A stretch of DNA of 64,000 nucleotides, taken from assembly GCA_963780545.1 (NCBI GenBank), contig CAWACK010000016.1:62001-126000 (forward strand), written 5' to 3'. Under the pieces are notes generated by a model. That model saw only the letters and a program-made list of their open reading frames with translations, did not search any database and had not been told where the DNA came from. The DNA comes from UBA8941 sp963780545. Lineage in GTDB: Archaea > Thermoproteota > Bathyarchaeia > TCS64. Made by a program: the position numbers and the translations under genes. Positions 18,196 through 26,223 of the stretch are shown piece after piece. Each line of letters begins with the position of its first letter. Position 1 is the stretch's first letter.

Positions 18196-18309
18196 CACCG
18201 CGCGCGCACATAACGAGCTCAATTATAAGAAATACAATAACCGGACGCGCGCACAATCTGATCTCATCAGCCCCGCCTCTTCTCTATCAGAAAACGTGAC
18301 CTCCTCCCA

Positions 18310-18440
18310 GCGCGCGCGATACTATTGGAACAGCAGAAATCCAAGCCCGTCGATGAGGCGGCCACCACACCTCTGCATACAGAGATGCAAGTCGCCCCCA
18401 TGAAGCAGGAAGCCACCCAACTTGTTGGGTGGTAGTTCAC
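18310..18440 (+). mobile_element. IS200/IS605-type relic: TnpB C-terminus plus right-end hairpin
   Basis: The plus strand encodes only the last ~41 residues of a TnpB-like protein (ILLEQQKSKPV, then APMKQEATQLVGW), stopping at TAG 18433-18435. Overlapping the stop is a perfect 9-bp hairpin CCACCCAAC-TT-GTTGGGTGG (18413-18432), followed by the tip TAGTTCAC. In this family such a hairpin is the right end and the 3' part of the guide (omega) RNA. The rest of tnpB and tnpA is gone. The region before it (18,196-18,309) is non-coding with CG runs. Confidence 0.7.
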
Positions 18441-18515
18441 AGTAACGATATTAAACTAGAAAATAGAAGTATTGCCTATAAGCCCAATTTTTAGTGGAGT
18501 TTAGGAACCCGATTC

Positions 18516-19376
18516 TCACCAGGCGGTTATTCCCAGGAGTACGTTGGCTTTCTCCCAGATTTTTAGCTGCATACTCTGGTCGTAAGACTGTGGCGCGGTC
18601 TGGGTCTGTTTCGTCTTCTCAAAGCATTTCCCATTTACGTCTCGCAGCTCATCGGAAGATGCGAGGTAGATCACGGTCTCCGCACCTTTCTCTGGACTTA
18701 TCTGCATCGGGCGGACCATCTTGAATAATATATTCGACATCAGACTCTCGCTGTTGTTCCCCAGGTTTGTGGCTACGAAGCCAGGCAATACGATGTTAGC
18801 CGTGACCCCTGATCCCTGCAGCCGTTTGGCCTGCTCATATGTGAACATCATCAACATGAGTTTGGTATTCGAGTAAACCTTCATGCCGTTGTATTTACCC
18901 TCGCTTTGCAGATTCCCAAGATCTACGACCCCGTTTTTATGCAGCCCTGAGCTAATGTTGATGATCCTTGACGGAGCGCTCTTTCTGAGTATTGGCATCA
19001 GCTCATGTGACATTAGCACTGGCCCGAGGAAATCCAACGCGAGTGTTCTCTCGAAGCCCTCCTCCGTTATGCTTCTTGTATTGAAGACTGCGCCCGCGTT
19101 ATTTATCAGAACATCGAGTCTCGAGTATTTCTCAGTATATTCGGCTGCGAACTTTCGAACCGAACTCATTGATGAAACATCGCAGATCAGCAGGTCAACG
19201 GATTTGTTGCCACTCTTCTCAATTATCTCTGCTCTTGCATTCTCTCCTCGTTCTGCGTTGCGGCAGACCATGACCACTCTGAAGCCCATCCTCGAAAGAC
19301 CCAGCGCCGTCGCTTTACCTATGCCTGAGTTTGCTCCCGTCACGATGCAAATTTTTTCCTTCATATCGCTCATCAA
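18516..19376 (-). CDS. short-chain dehydrogenase/reductase (retinol-dehydrogenase-like)
   Basis: A 286-residue classical SDR. It has the nucleotide loop TGANSGIGKATALGL, an NADP-type Arg after beta-2 (MVCRNAERG), DVSSMSS, the structural NNAG, the catalytic Ser in IINISSGLH, and YSNTKLM giving the Tyr-Lys pair. The sequence resembles the WWOX/retinol dehydrogenase subgroup in motif spacing. Substrate unknown. Start choice is uncertain because ATGs at codons 1, 2 and 5 are all possible. It is isolated, with TnpB relic downstream and the signal-peptidase gene upstream. Confidence 0.88.
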   Translation of the reverse strand: MMSDMKEKICIVTGANSGIGKATALGLSRMGFRVVMVCRNAERGENARAEIIEKSGNKSVDLLICDVSSMSSVRKFAAEYTEKYSRLDVLINNAGAVFNTRSITEEGFERTLALDFLGPVLMSHELMPILRKSAPSRIINISSGLHKNGVVDLGNLQSEGKYNGMKVYSNTKLMLMMFTYEQAKRLQGSGVTANIVLPGFVATNLGNNSESLMSNILFKMVRPMQISPEKGAETVIYLASSDELRDVNGKCFEKTKQTQTAPQSYDQSMQLKIWEKANVLLGITAW

Positions 19377-19451
19377 TGAGACTCACATCTAAAACATCGT
19401 CAGATGTGGCCTAACATTTAGGAGTTATTTATTTCAAAATATTTTTATTAT

Positions 19452-20378
19452 TTATGCCAGAGGAATCTTTTTTTCGCCCTCGAAGTCACCCTTGAACTTC
19501 TCAGCATTTATCTTTGTCAACGTGGAGGACCGTTCTAAATTGTCCTCGGAATCGCTTTCAGCTTCTTCAGGTTTATCTTCGCATCCGTCGCAGATTACGT
19601 GGGAGAAACCATCGTCTGATTCTATCCTTATTGCCGTCGAGTGGCATATCGGGCACTCAACGCCCCCAATTCTCCATTTCTCCTCTAGCCCTCCCCCACG
19701 TATCCATTGAACCAGGCTCTTTACAGAGTCGTCCTTCAGTTCATCCAAATCAACATCATCGGAATACTGTACCGCGACCTCTAGCTTCCCGAATAACTCG
19801 TTTGAGATCTCCTTATTCAAGGCCATCTGAGCCATTTTGCCTACGAAATCGCCCTTTCTCATGTCATCTTTGATCTTTGACTCATAATTCCCCAAGTAGA
19901 GGAGAGTGATGAAGCCAACAACCGCAATCATCCCCTCGGAGGAGCGGAGAAAGAGCAACAGCAACCCAACTTTTGGAACGATTTGTATCGGGGTTCCGAG
20001 GACCTGCGAATCTCGAACGAGCTCAGGGTCGGCGTCTTGGTTGTTATCTCCCTTAGTCCTGAAATTGATTACTCCATCATACTGTACGATTATATCCTTT
20101 ACTCGATGAACGACAATGGGGCGAATCAACGAGTCGAGCATCGATATTCCCGTCTGACCCTGAACAAACACAATAATCGACCCGTTTGTAACGCTCTGCG
20201 GCGATACGGAGCGGAAAATGACAAGGTCTCCATTCTGGAGGTTCGGGTACATGCTGTTTCCCTCGATAATAGCTATTGGGAAGGTCTTCGTACCCATGGC
20301 TCCTGGGAAAACTAGAAAAACCGTAACCAAAATCAGTGCTATTAAGAAGATGATCCCCTTTTCGGCTTTGCCCCACAT
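19452..20378 (-). CDS. archaeal signal peptidase I (Sec11/SipW type) with C-terminal zinc ribbon
   Basis: A 308-residue membrane protease that removes Sec signal peptides. An N-terminal helix (about 8-27) is followed by the nucleophile box IEGNSMYPNLQNGDLVIF. VVHRVKDI has His in place of Lys, the archaeal/ER Ser-His form. TKGDNNQDAD holds the acidic residue. A second helix lies at about 150-165. Past it is a ~140-residue cytosolic tail, unusual in length, with a CPICH...CDGC zinc-ribbon pair near residues 238-262. It is probably co-transcribed with the secreted-protein gene upstream on the same strand. Confidence 0.88.
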   Translation of the reverse strand: MWGKAEKGIIFLIALILVTVFLVFPGAMGTKTFPIAIIEGNSMYPNLQNGDLVIFRSVSPQSVTNGSIIVFVQGQTGISMLDSLIRPIVVHRVKDIIVQYDGVINFRTKGDNNQDADPELVRDSQVLGTPIQIVPKVGLLLLFLRSSEGMIAVVGFITLLYLGNYESKIKDDMRKGDFVGKMAQMALNKEISNELFGKLEVAVQYSDDVDLDELKDDSVKSLVQWIRGGGLEEKWRIGGVECPICHSTAIRIESDDGFSHVICDGCEDKPEEAESDSEDNLERSSTLTKINAEKFKGDFEGEKKIPLA

Positions 20379-20383
20379 CTATA

Positions 20384-20533
20384 TCATCTCCTAGGATAGC
20401 GCGCGGTAAGATGCTTGGAAGCAGAGGAATCTAACATGTCCTGAATGAATCCGTCTGCCGGTTCAGCGGCATGGGATGAAGCTAATATGAAGGCGTCTAA
20501 TGATACGAATACGGCCGGGATCATCCCCTTCAA
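20384..20533 (-). CDS. possible small ORF between secreted protein and signal peptidase
   Basis: A 49-codon TTG-start ORF (or 46 codons from the ATG at 20524) reads MIPAVFVSLDAFILASSHAA and ends LTARYPRR, stopping 5 bases before the signal-peptidase start. A purine-rich GGGGAAATAGGTG lies just upstream. It has a mildly hydrophobic N-terminus but no recognisable family. The position within the run is suggestive, yet coding potential is weak, so it may be leader RNA only. Confidence 0.25.
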   Translation of the reverse strand: MKGMIPAVFVSLDAFILASSHAAEPADGFIQDMLDSSASKHLTARYPRR

Positions 20534-20570
20534 GCTTCATTCACCTATTTCCCCTAGGGATGAGACGATA

Positions 20571-20592
20571 GGGGTGGCTCTAGCCACTCCTT
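20571..20592. other. hairpin after the secreted-protein gene
   Basis: Inverted repeat GGGGTGGCT/AGCCACTCC forms a stem of about 8-9 pairs with a 1-2 base loop. It lies just 3' of the secreted-protein stop on the minus strand and may slow transcription or stabilise the mRNA end. Confidence 0.35.
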
Positions 20593-20603
20593 TTCCTCCA
20601 TCG

Positions 20604-21122
20604 TTACGCTACGGTGATGTTTATTCCGACTGGAGCGGTAAACGAGGTCCCACTCGTGTCAATCAGGAACGTCACCGTCTGCCCAACAATGATCGTGGCC
20701 GGGGTTGTGAAGGTCATTGAGCCGAGCGTTGAATAACCTGAGCCCTGGTTCCAGGTGACCGTGTACGTGTAAGTTGTACTAGGTGAAGCCGCAGCAGTTA
20801 TCGTCAACGTAACTGAGTACTGCCAGTGGCCGGCTGTTAGAGCCGTCTGACATGTGCCTCCATTCGCCCAGGTGAATGGTTGTGTTGACGCTGCTCCGCT
20901 GCTCTGCACGACGTTGAAGCCATTGCTCGCAGCCGTGAAGCCACCCACAACGTTGTAATAGACGCCGCTCTGTGTCTGATACGTAGTCTGCGTCACGTTA
21001 ACCGAAGCTGCGTATCCTCCAATTGATATGAGTGAGATCGCTAGTATAGGCAGCAGTATTTTCAACGACAGCATGTTTCTTAGTCTGAATCGGTTGCTGC
21101 GTTGTGGCGTTTTCGGATCCAT
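20604..21122 (-). CDS. secreted Thr/Ser-rich beta-protein with SipW-type signal sequence
   Basis: A 172-residue protein. A basic N-terminus (RSNRFRLRN) leads into one hydrophobic segment (about 19-36, LKILLPILAISLISIGGYAA), giving a signal peptide with a likely cut after YAA or nearby. The mature part is Thr/Ser/Gly/Tyr-rich with alternating residues, typical of an extracellular beta-sandwich (HWQYSVTLTITAAASPS, TTYTYTVTWNQGSGYS). The GGYAA/GGTYA-type junction and the neighbouring Ser-His signal peptidase recall bacterial SipW-TasA pairs. Homology to TasA is not demonstrated. It could be a pilus, coat or matrix subunit. Confidence 0.65.
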   Translation of the reverse strand: MDPKTPQRSNRFRLRNMLSLKILLPILAISLISIGGYAASVNVTQTTYQTQSGVYYNVVGGFTAASNGFNVVQSSGAASTQPFTWANGGTCQTALTAGHWQYSVTLTITAAASPSTTYTYTVTWNQGSGYSTLGSMTFTTPATIIVGQTVTFLIDTSGTSFTAPVGINITVA

Positions 21123-21317
21123 TTTTGGTTCGAAGAACCTATTATTTCTCTAGATATAAAGAAACGGGAAGATTAATCCATATTTGTAATCCATATCCTT
21201 GTGATAAATTATCTTAATCTGGTATAAACTCTATAATTATGCGATATTTGCTCTAGCTACATGTAAAGTACGCTTTTTTGGCCTATATTTGATGCTTACT
21301 ATCGGTTCCCCAGAAAG

Positions 21318-21337
21318 CCCATGACTTTAGTCATGGG
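21318..21337. repeat. IS200/IS605-type subterminal hairpin
   Basis: CCCATGAC-TTTA-GTCATGGG is a perfect 8-bp stem with a TTTA loop, the same design as the hairpin at 21676-21695. It stands 340 bases upstream of that end and may be the other end of a shrunken element or the end of a second relic. Confidence 0.5.
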
Positions 21338-21503
21338 ATGAATGGGGATAGTTAAAAGTGGTAAAACTGGCTATTTTATATGAAGATTCAACGTTGAGTC
21401 CTTTGATCACCTCTCAGAGGATTCGGTGAAGTAAGCCGTCGAGGCGCAGAAAGGTCGATGAATCTCTCCTATAAGTACCGACTACAGCCCACTTCGGCGC
21501 AGG

Positions 21504-21703
21504 TGCAGATACGTCTGCCCTGAGTGTGGGCTTGTGTTGGATAGGGATGTGAATGCGGCTAGGGTTATTCTCCGTAAGGGGATACCGTTGGAGCAACAGG
21601 AATCTAAGCCTGTGGAGACTCAGCCTCTACTACCCGGATCATCCGGGTGGCAAGTTGAGTCGATGAATCAGGATGCCCGGCCCTTTAGGGCTGGGTAGCT
21701 CAC
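21504..21703 (+). mobile_element. IS200/IS605-type relic: TnpB zinc-finger C-terminus and right end
   Basis: The last ~64 codons of a TnpB gene survive: CRYVCPECGLVLDRDVNAA (second half of the zinc finger and the DRDxNAA motif that carries the third RuvC Asp), then a Pro/Gln-rich tail, then SMNQDARPFRAG and TAG at 21696-21698. The hairpin CCCGGCCC-TTTA-GGGCTGGG (21676-21695) and tip TAGCTCAC match the relic at 18,310-18,440. RuvC motifs I and II are absent, so no active nuclease is encoded. Flanking 21,123-21,303 and 21,704-21,843 are AT-rich with no gene. Confidence 0.75.
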
Positions 21704-21843
21704 TTTGGATTTTTTAGAATGAGCCCACTTCATCACTGCTTTAAAACCTGAATACGTGATTGCAATGAACTTGAAGGAGACTACATTCAAAAATAATCCA
21801 TAAATGTTATTTTCAAAGTGTTTTCACAGATAACAGAGGATTC

Positions 21844-22680
21844 TTGAAACCCAACCAGAGGACTAAATGGACCATTCCACTACTAATCATAATAACAGTG
21901 CTGAGCCTTTCGATGATCGGAGGCCTGAATCGAACAACAACTTCTCTAAATTTTGACACCCTAAATTCAACTGCTACAACGCAAAGAAGACCGATTGTTG
22001 TTTTGAGAATAGATGACATCCAAGACTTCGCCTTTAAGGAGGGGCAAAAATTCCTGTTGGAGTACCATGCAGCGCACAGAATACCCGTCGATCTCGCGGT
22101 AATACCCGCGTTCATCGGCTACGACGACCAACTGGTGTCGCTTCTCAGGGCGAGCGTCCGCGCGGGAGCGGAGATTTCGGCACATGGCTGGCAACACGAG
22201 AACCTAACACTACTCGGGTTGAATGCCCAGGTCCAATTGATGACCAAATCCTCGCTGACCCTCCAAAGATTGCTGAACGTAGATGTCACCGTACTCGTCC
22301 CGCCGATGTATTACTACAATAACGAAACCTTGGATGCGATGAAGGCAACCGGATATACAGTTATTTCAAGTAACATCGATTTACAGAAACCCGGGACTCT
22401 ATCAAACGGGATCCTATCAATACCTTCCACAGTAGAACTCTCAACCCTCGACAACAATACATGGACCGTAAAAGAACCCGACGAACTGATGAAGGAAGTA
22501 AACGCGAGCATCCAATCTTACGGATTTGCTGTTGTCGTCTTACACCCACAAGAGTTCCTCAACAGCGACGGAAGCCTTAATCCAGAAGCTGTGCTAAAAT
22601 ATGAGAATTTCGTAGCATCACTCACTCAAAATTACACCCTCATGAACTTTGAGGAGATGCAGAAAACCATCTATGGATAG
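21844..22680 (+). CDS. membrane-anchored polysaccharide deacetylase-like protein (DUF2334/NodB-type fold)
   Basis: A 278-residue protein from a TTG start. One N-terminal membrane segment (about 10-27, IPLLIIITVLSLSMIGGL) anchors an external domain. That domain has a NodB-type metal pattern: VVLRIDDIQDF (Asp-Asp) and SAHGWQHEN (HxxxH), plus a downstream VVVLHPQEF with the second-site His. Such enzymes remove acetyl groups from hexosamine polymers. It opens the exopolysaccharide run, though a 380-base AT-rich spacer separates it from the dehydrogenase. Confidence 0.75.
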   Translation: MKPNQRTKWTIPLLIIITVLSLSMIGGLNRTTTSLNFDTLNSTATTQRRPIVVLRIDDIQDFAFKEGQKFLLEYHAAHRIPVDLAVIPAFIGYDDQLVSLLRASVRAGAEISAHGWQHENLTLLGLNAQVQLMTKSSLTLQRLLNVDVTVLVPPMYYYNNETLDAMKATGYTVISSNIDLQKPGTLSNGILSIPSTVELSTLDNNTWTVKEPDELMKEVNASIQSYGFAVVVLHPQEFLNSDGSLNPEAVLKYENFVASLTQNYTLMNFEEMQKTIYG

Positions 22681-23062
22681 AGTGAAATTTATCTATTTCA
22701 TAATACCAAGATTAATTGAAATGAAAATAATATATATTATCAATATCTCTCATTAATACATATTGGTAATACCAAAACCAATTATATAATTACAAATCCA
22801 TTAATTAATATGCATATCAATTTAGCTATTTTAAATGAAGAAAAAAATAAAAATAACGAACTACTCGGAACTATAGATCATCGTTTACTGATTAAGTTTT
22901 CAACATATTACAGTAGTTACAAATTTTATGACTTTTATTTATGGAGAGGAAATGGGCAAAACCCGACTATTGAAAAGGGGTTCGCCCGATGCAGCATGAA
23001 GTCAAAAGATTACCTGAGCCATCCAACCCAAAAAAGGCGTTGTAGCTGAGGAGTGTAAAACA
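22681..23062. promoter_or_regulatory. AT-rich upstream region with TAATACCAA repeats and a palindrome
   Basis: This 382-base spacer is about 75% A+T. TAATACCAA occurs at 22701-22709 and again at 22767-22775. The second copy is part of the perfect palindrome TTGGTA-A-TACCAA (22763-22775), and ACCAATTA follows at once. The arrangement looks like an operator ahead of the dehydrogenase-glycosyltransferase operon. An open frame of 79 codons at 22810-23049 is low-complexity and not convincing. Confidence 0.4.
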
Positions 23063-23989
23063 ATGGATAATGAAAAAGAGATCTTGATCATAGGGCTGGG
23101 AGAAATAGGATACAGCGACGCACAGTACCTATCAAAACTCGGCATTTTAGCCGACGGATTCGACATCAGCCAAGAAGCAGTGCAGAGGGCACTCAGAGAG
23201 GGGATTATACATAGAGAAGCCAAAAACTTCGGGGAATACGAATACTACATAGTCTGCATATCCACCCACAACCCAAAGGACATGTTCCAACCACAGATGG
23301 ATGGACTCTATGAAATCGCCAAGAGAATCTCCAAAGAAGGTAAGACAGGTGCCCTAATCGCCATCGAGAGCACAGTGACCCAAGGGGCTTCTCAAATTGT
23401 GAAGGAGATCGTCCATCATAGACAGCACGTAGCCCACATCCCACATAGATACTTCGCCAAGGAGAAGGATACCCACGGCGTAAGGCAACTCAGAGTACTA
23501 GGAGGATGCGAACAATGCTGCACAGAGAAAGCAAAAGAGTTCTACGCGGACCTACTCAAGATCCCAATCTACTCCGTTCCCAACATCGAATATGCTGAGC
23601 TCTGTAAACTCATCGAAAATACCGAAAGATTCCTCAGAATATCCTTTGCTGAAGAACTCTGCATGTTCTGCGATGGCTATGGTCTCAACTTCGAGGAGCT
23701 AAGAAACGCGGTTAACACGAAGTGGAACGCCGAGATCCTCGAGGCGAGACGTGGGATTGGAGGCCATTGCCTACCGAAGGACAGCCAAATGTATCTCAAC
23801 CAGACAAAGGACATCATAGAGGAGAGCTTAGTCAATACAGCAAAGAAGATCGACATCGACTACAGGAAGTTCCTAACTCAAAACCGGCCACCCCTGACGC
23901 TGAAGCAGTCCCATGAAGCCAAAGTCCCAACAGATGAAGAACCCTCAGAAACCAATGCATTTAAGAAGGAGTCCGAGTTGGCCCGATGA
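23063..23989 (+). CDS. nucleotide-sugar dehydrogenase (UDP-glucose/UDP-ManNAc DH-like), lacking the C-terminal domain
   Basis: A 308-residue protein. The N-terminal Rossmann domain (ILIIGLGEIGYSDAQYL) and the central helical domain are present, with ENTERFLRISFAEEL and the catalytic Cys in GIGGHCLPKDSQM. Enzymes of this family oxidise UDP-hexose C6 twice to the uronate. Full-length members are about 420-440 residues and end in a nucleotide-sugar binding domain; here that is replaced by a short polar tail (about 270-308). Partial activity, a partner protein or another substrate is possible. The stop overlaps the next start (ATGA). Confidence 0.8.
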   Translation: MDNEKEILIIGLGEIGYSDAQYLSKLGILADGFDISQEAVQRALREGIIHREAKNFGEYEYYIVCISTHNPKDMFQPQMDGLYEIAKRISKEGKTGALIAIESTVTQGASQIVKEIVHHRQHVAHIPHRYFAKEKDTHGVRQLRVLGGCEQCCTEKAKEFYADLLKIPIYSVPNIEYAELCKLIENTERFLRISFAEELCMFCDGYGLNFEELRNAVNTKWNAEILEARRGIGGHCLPKDSQMYLNQTKDIIEESLVNTAKKIDIDYRKFLTQNRPPLTLKQSHEAKVPTDEEPSETNAFKKESELAR

Positions 23990-24714
23990 AGCTCAGTCAC
24001 GCCGGGGCCATCGCTACTACAATCGTAATAGTGGCCGGAGTAGCAATGATCTCCCCAATGTTGCTTCGAACCCAGAACAGGGGGGTTCAACCAAAAATAG
24101 CGATTTTCCTATACGTGCCTACTGAGGCCAACGCTACGGCTTGGTGCGGTGAAATTGCGTCATATCTCAAAGCCACAAACACAAAAGCCACGGTCTTCTT
24201 CACCGGCGAAGTTGTTGATAATAACACCAAGCTAGTCACAGAATTTGGCGAAACCGTCGACATCGGAAGCATGACTCAAAGCTACAAACCCCTACTTGAC
24301 ATAACCGACTATACAGCCCAGCTGATAGAGATCAGAAACGGAAAAATATCAATAGACGCCGCAGGGCACTTCGACTCGAAGCTGTTTTCAGCTCCATACG
24401 GCGCCGTTAACAGCGACATCTTCTCACAACTCAGAAGAACTGGCATAGTCGCTGACTTCAGCTACGACGACCACTACAACAAGATCCATAATGGAACATT
24501 CATAACGATGCCCCTGAGAACAGTCGACGGATCTACCCTAGACACACACGCACTTGTACCTCAACTTAATGACACACCGACGATTGTTCGTTTTTACTCC
24601 ACAACATCTCCAAAGAAGGTGATTGAGACACTCGAATCCCTCAAGGCAGAAGGCTACCAATTTCTCAACGCCTCGGATATAACCGGAATTCAACTCGTCA
24701 ATCGTGGGGCTTAG
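23986..24714 (+). CDS. membrane-anchored divergent polysaccharide-deacetylase-like protein
   Basis: 242 residues. An N-terminal membrane segment (about 7-26, AIATTIVIVAGVAMISPML) is followed by an external domain with NodB-fold features: VFFTGEVVDNN (TxFFxG strand-loop) and FSAPYGAVNSDIF, where APYG corresponds to the family's RxPxG motif. The first Asp-Asp and HxxxH metal motifs are not evident, so catalysis is doubtful and it may bind polymer instead. ATGA overlap with the dehydrogenase and a 3-base gap to the glycosyltransferase show one operon. Confidence 0.65.
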   Translation: MKLSHAGAIATTIVIVAGVAMISPMLLRTQNRGVQPKIAIFLYVPTEANATAWCGEIASYLKATNTKATVFFTGEVVDNNTKLVTEFGETVDIGSMTQSYKPLLDITDYTAQLIEIRNGKISIDAAGHFDSKLFSAPYGAVNSDIFSQLRRTGIVADFSYDDHYNKIHNGTFITMPLRTVDGSTLDTHALVPQLNDTPTIVRFYSTTSPKKVIETLESLKAEGYQFLNASDITGIQLVNRGA

Positions 24715-24717
24715 GCA

Positions 24718-26148
24718 ATGACTGCGAACCAGCCAGTCGTCGACCCAGACTCCCCTGAAACAATCACAGTAGACTGGTTGGAGCATATACATGGTGAGGA
24801 GGAGCCGAGGGAGTACCCAGCCTGGGGATGGCTGGTGAGGATAACGACTATCATCTGCCTGGGAATCATCGTTTACCTTACACTTACTACGGGTCTAAGC
24901 TATGGCGACCCTATGGTCGTATATTCAACAATAATGCCGCTGCACACCCTCATCGTATTCATAGTGGCGTGGTTCGTATTCAAGACAAATCTTAGAGGCT
25001 CGACGAAGGGAGATCTAGCCTCAGTTATCATCCCCATTTACAACCAGAAAGAACTGATCGAGACGGTTGTTGATGCAATATACAACTCCACCTACAAAAA
25101 CCTCGAAGTCATAGCCGTAGACGATGGCAGCAGGGATGGAACCGGCGAGATACTCGAAGCTCTAAGAAGCAAATACCCGGAATTAATAGTAATAAGGAAA
25201 CCTAACGGAGGTAAAAGAACCGCAGTAGCTCAAGGCTTCTACAAATCAAAGGGTAAGTACATTATATTAATTGACTCTGACAGCGTTGTTGAGAAGAACG
25301 CCATAGAGAGACTAATAATGGCGTTCGAAGAAAACCCAAAGGCAGGTGGTGTAGTCGGAAATGGACGAGTCTGGAATGCACACAAGAACCTCTTGACGAG
25401 ACTCCAGTCAGCTTGGTACGACTACTCATTCAATATACATAAAAAATGTGAGAGCACCTTTAGAGCAGTTCTATGCTGCTCAGGGTGCCTCGCCGGATAT
25501 AGAAGAGAATCCATAGAGGACTACATTCCCTACTGGGCCGCATCAGGTGTCCAGTATAGTGACGATAGAGCACTCACAACATACACCGTAGCTGAACCCT
25601 GGGTCAAGAAAGATTTGACCAGCCTGCCACTGAAACTAATGGAGTCAATGTCACAGTATGATGACGCCGACGATAGGGGTTTGACAGCCCAAACCCTATT
25701 CACATGGGAGACGATCTACGTGCCCACTGCGATCGTCTACACTGATGCACCCGAGACGCTTAAAAAATACTTAAAACAGCAGATCAGATGGAAAAAAGGT
25801 TACCTAAGATCCAACTTCTTCGTGAGCGCCTTCATGTGGAAAAAGAACCCATTGATGGCTCTCATCTTCTACCTCGAATTCATGGCGGCTTTCACTTCGC
25901 CGTTGATCCTCATCACAGTATACTTGAATGCCCCCCTGAGACTCCACGACACTTTACTACCCTCAACGTACCTTGTCGGGCAGGTTATGATCGGGTTAGC
26001 CGCTGGCCTTGACTTTAAGGCAAGAGAAAGCTGGACAAAGGACTGGAAGTATAACATGCTGATGAACATCTTCCTGTCCCTCTTCCTCGTCTGGCTAATA
26101 TTCCCAGCACTTTGGACAATCCGCGAAAAAAAATGGTTAACACGCTAA
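24718..26148 (+). CDS. class I hyaluronan-synthase-like processive glycosyltransferase (GT2)
   Basis: A 476-residue polymerase. Two N-terminal membrane helices (about 36-57 and 65-88) precede a GT-A domain with SVIIPIYNQ, AVDDGSRDGTGE, ILIDSDSVV (DxD), CCSGCLAGYRRE, YSDDRALT (catalytic Asp region) and QQIRWKKGYLRS (QxxRW). At least two further helices follow. The SDDR/QQxRW order and spacing match hyaluronan and chitin synthases, which make and export a beta-linked polymer through one protein. The upstream UDP-sugar dehydrogenase could supply a uronate donor. Confidence 0.88.
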   Translation: MTANQPVVDPDSPETITVDWLEHIHGEEEPREYPAWGWLVRITTIICLGIIVYLTLTTGLSYGDPMVVYSTIMPLHTLIVFIVAWFVFKTNLRGSTKGDLASVIIPIYNQKELIETVVDAIYNSTYKNLEVIAVDDGSRDGTGEILEALRSKYPELIVIRKPNGGKRTAVAQGFYKSKGKYIILIDSDSVVEKNAIERLIMAFEENPKAGGVVGNGRVWNAHKNLLTRLQSAWYDYSFNIHKKCESTFRAVLCCSGCLAGYRRESIEDYIPYWAASGVQYSDDRALTTYTVAEPWVKKDLTSLPLKLMESMSQYDDADDRGLTAQTLFTWETIYVPTAIVYTDAPETLKKYLKQQIRWKKGYLRSNFFVSAFMWKKNPLMALIFYLEFMAAFTSPLILITVYLNAPLRLHDTLLPSTYLVGQVMIGLAAGLDFKARESWTKDWKYNMLMNIFLSLFLVWLIFPALWTIREKKWLTR

Positions 26149-26223
26149 CAAAACAGGTTGCGTGCACGATGCGTTAACATCAAAAAGTCGAATGTATACT
26201 CATATTCCCGATGTTATTGATCT

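Noticed and set aside
22810..23049. 79-codon ORF upstream of the nucleotide-sugar dehydrogenase
   Set aside because: Asn/Lys/Tyr-rich, follows the local AT composition, no recognisable pattern, and occupies the likely regulatory leader.
24085..24100. GGGGGGTTCAA resembling the tRNA T-arm, considered as a second att site for tRNA-Ala
   Set aside because: Only a short G-run plus TTCAA inside a coding gene, without the rest of the T stem or acceptor 3' end.
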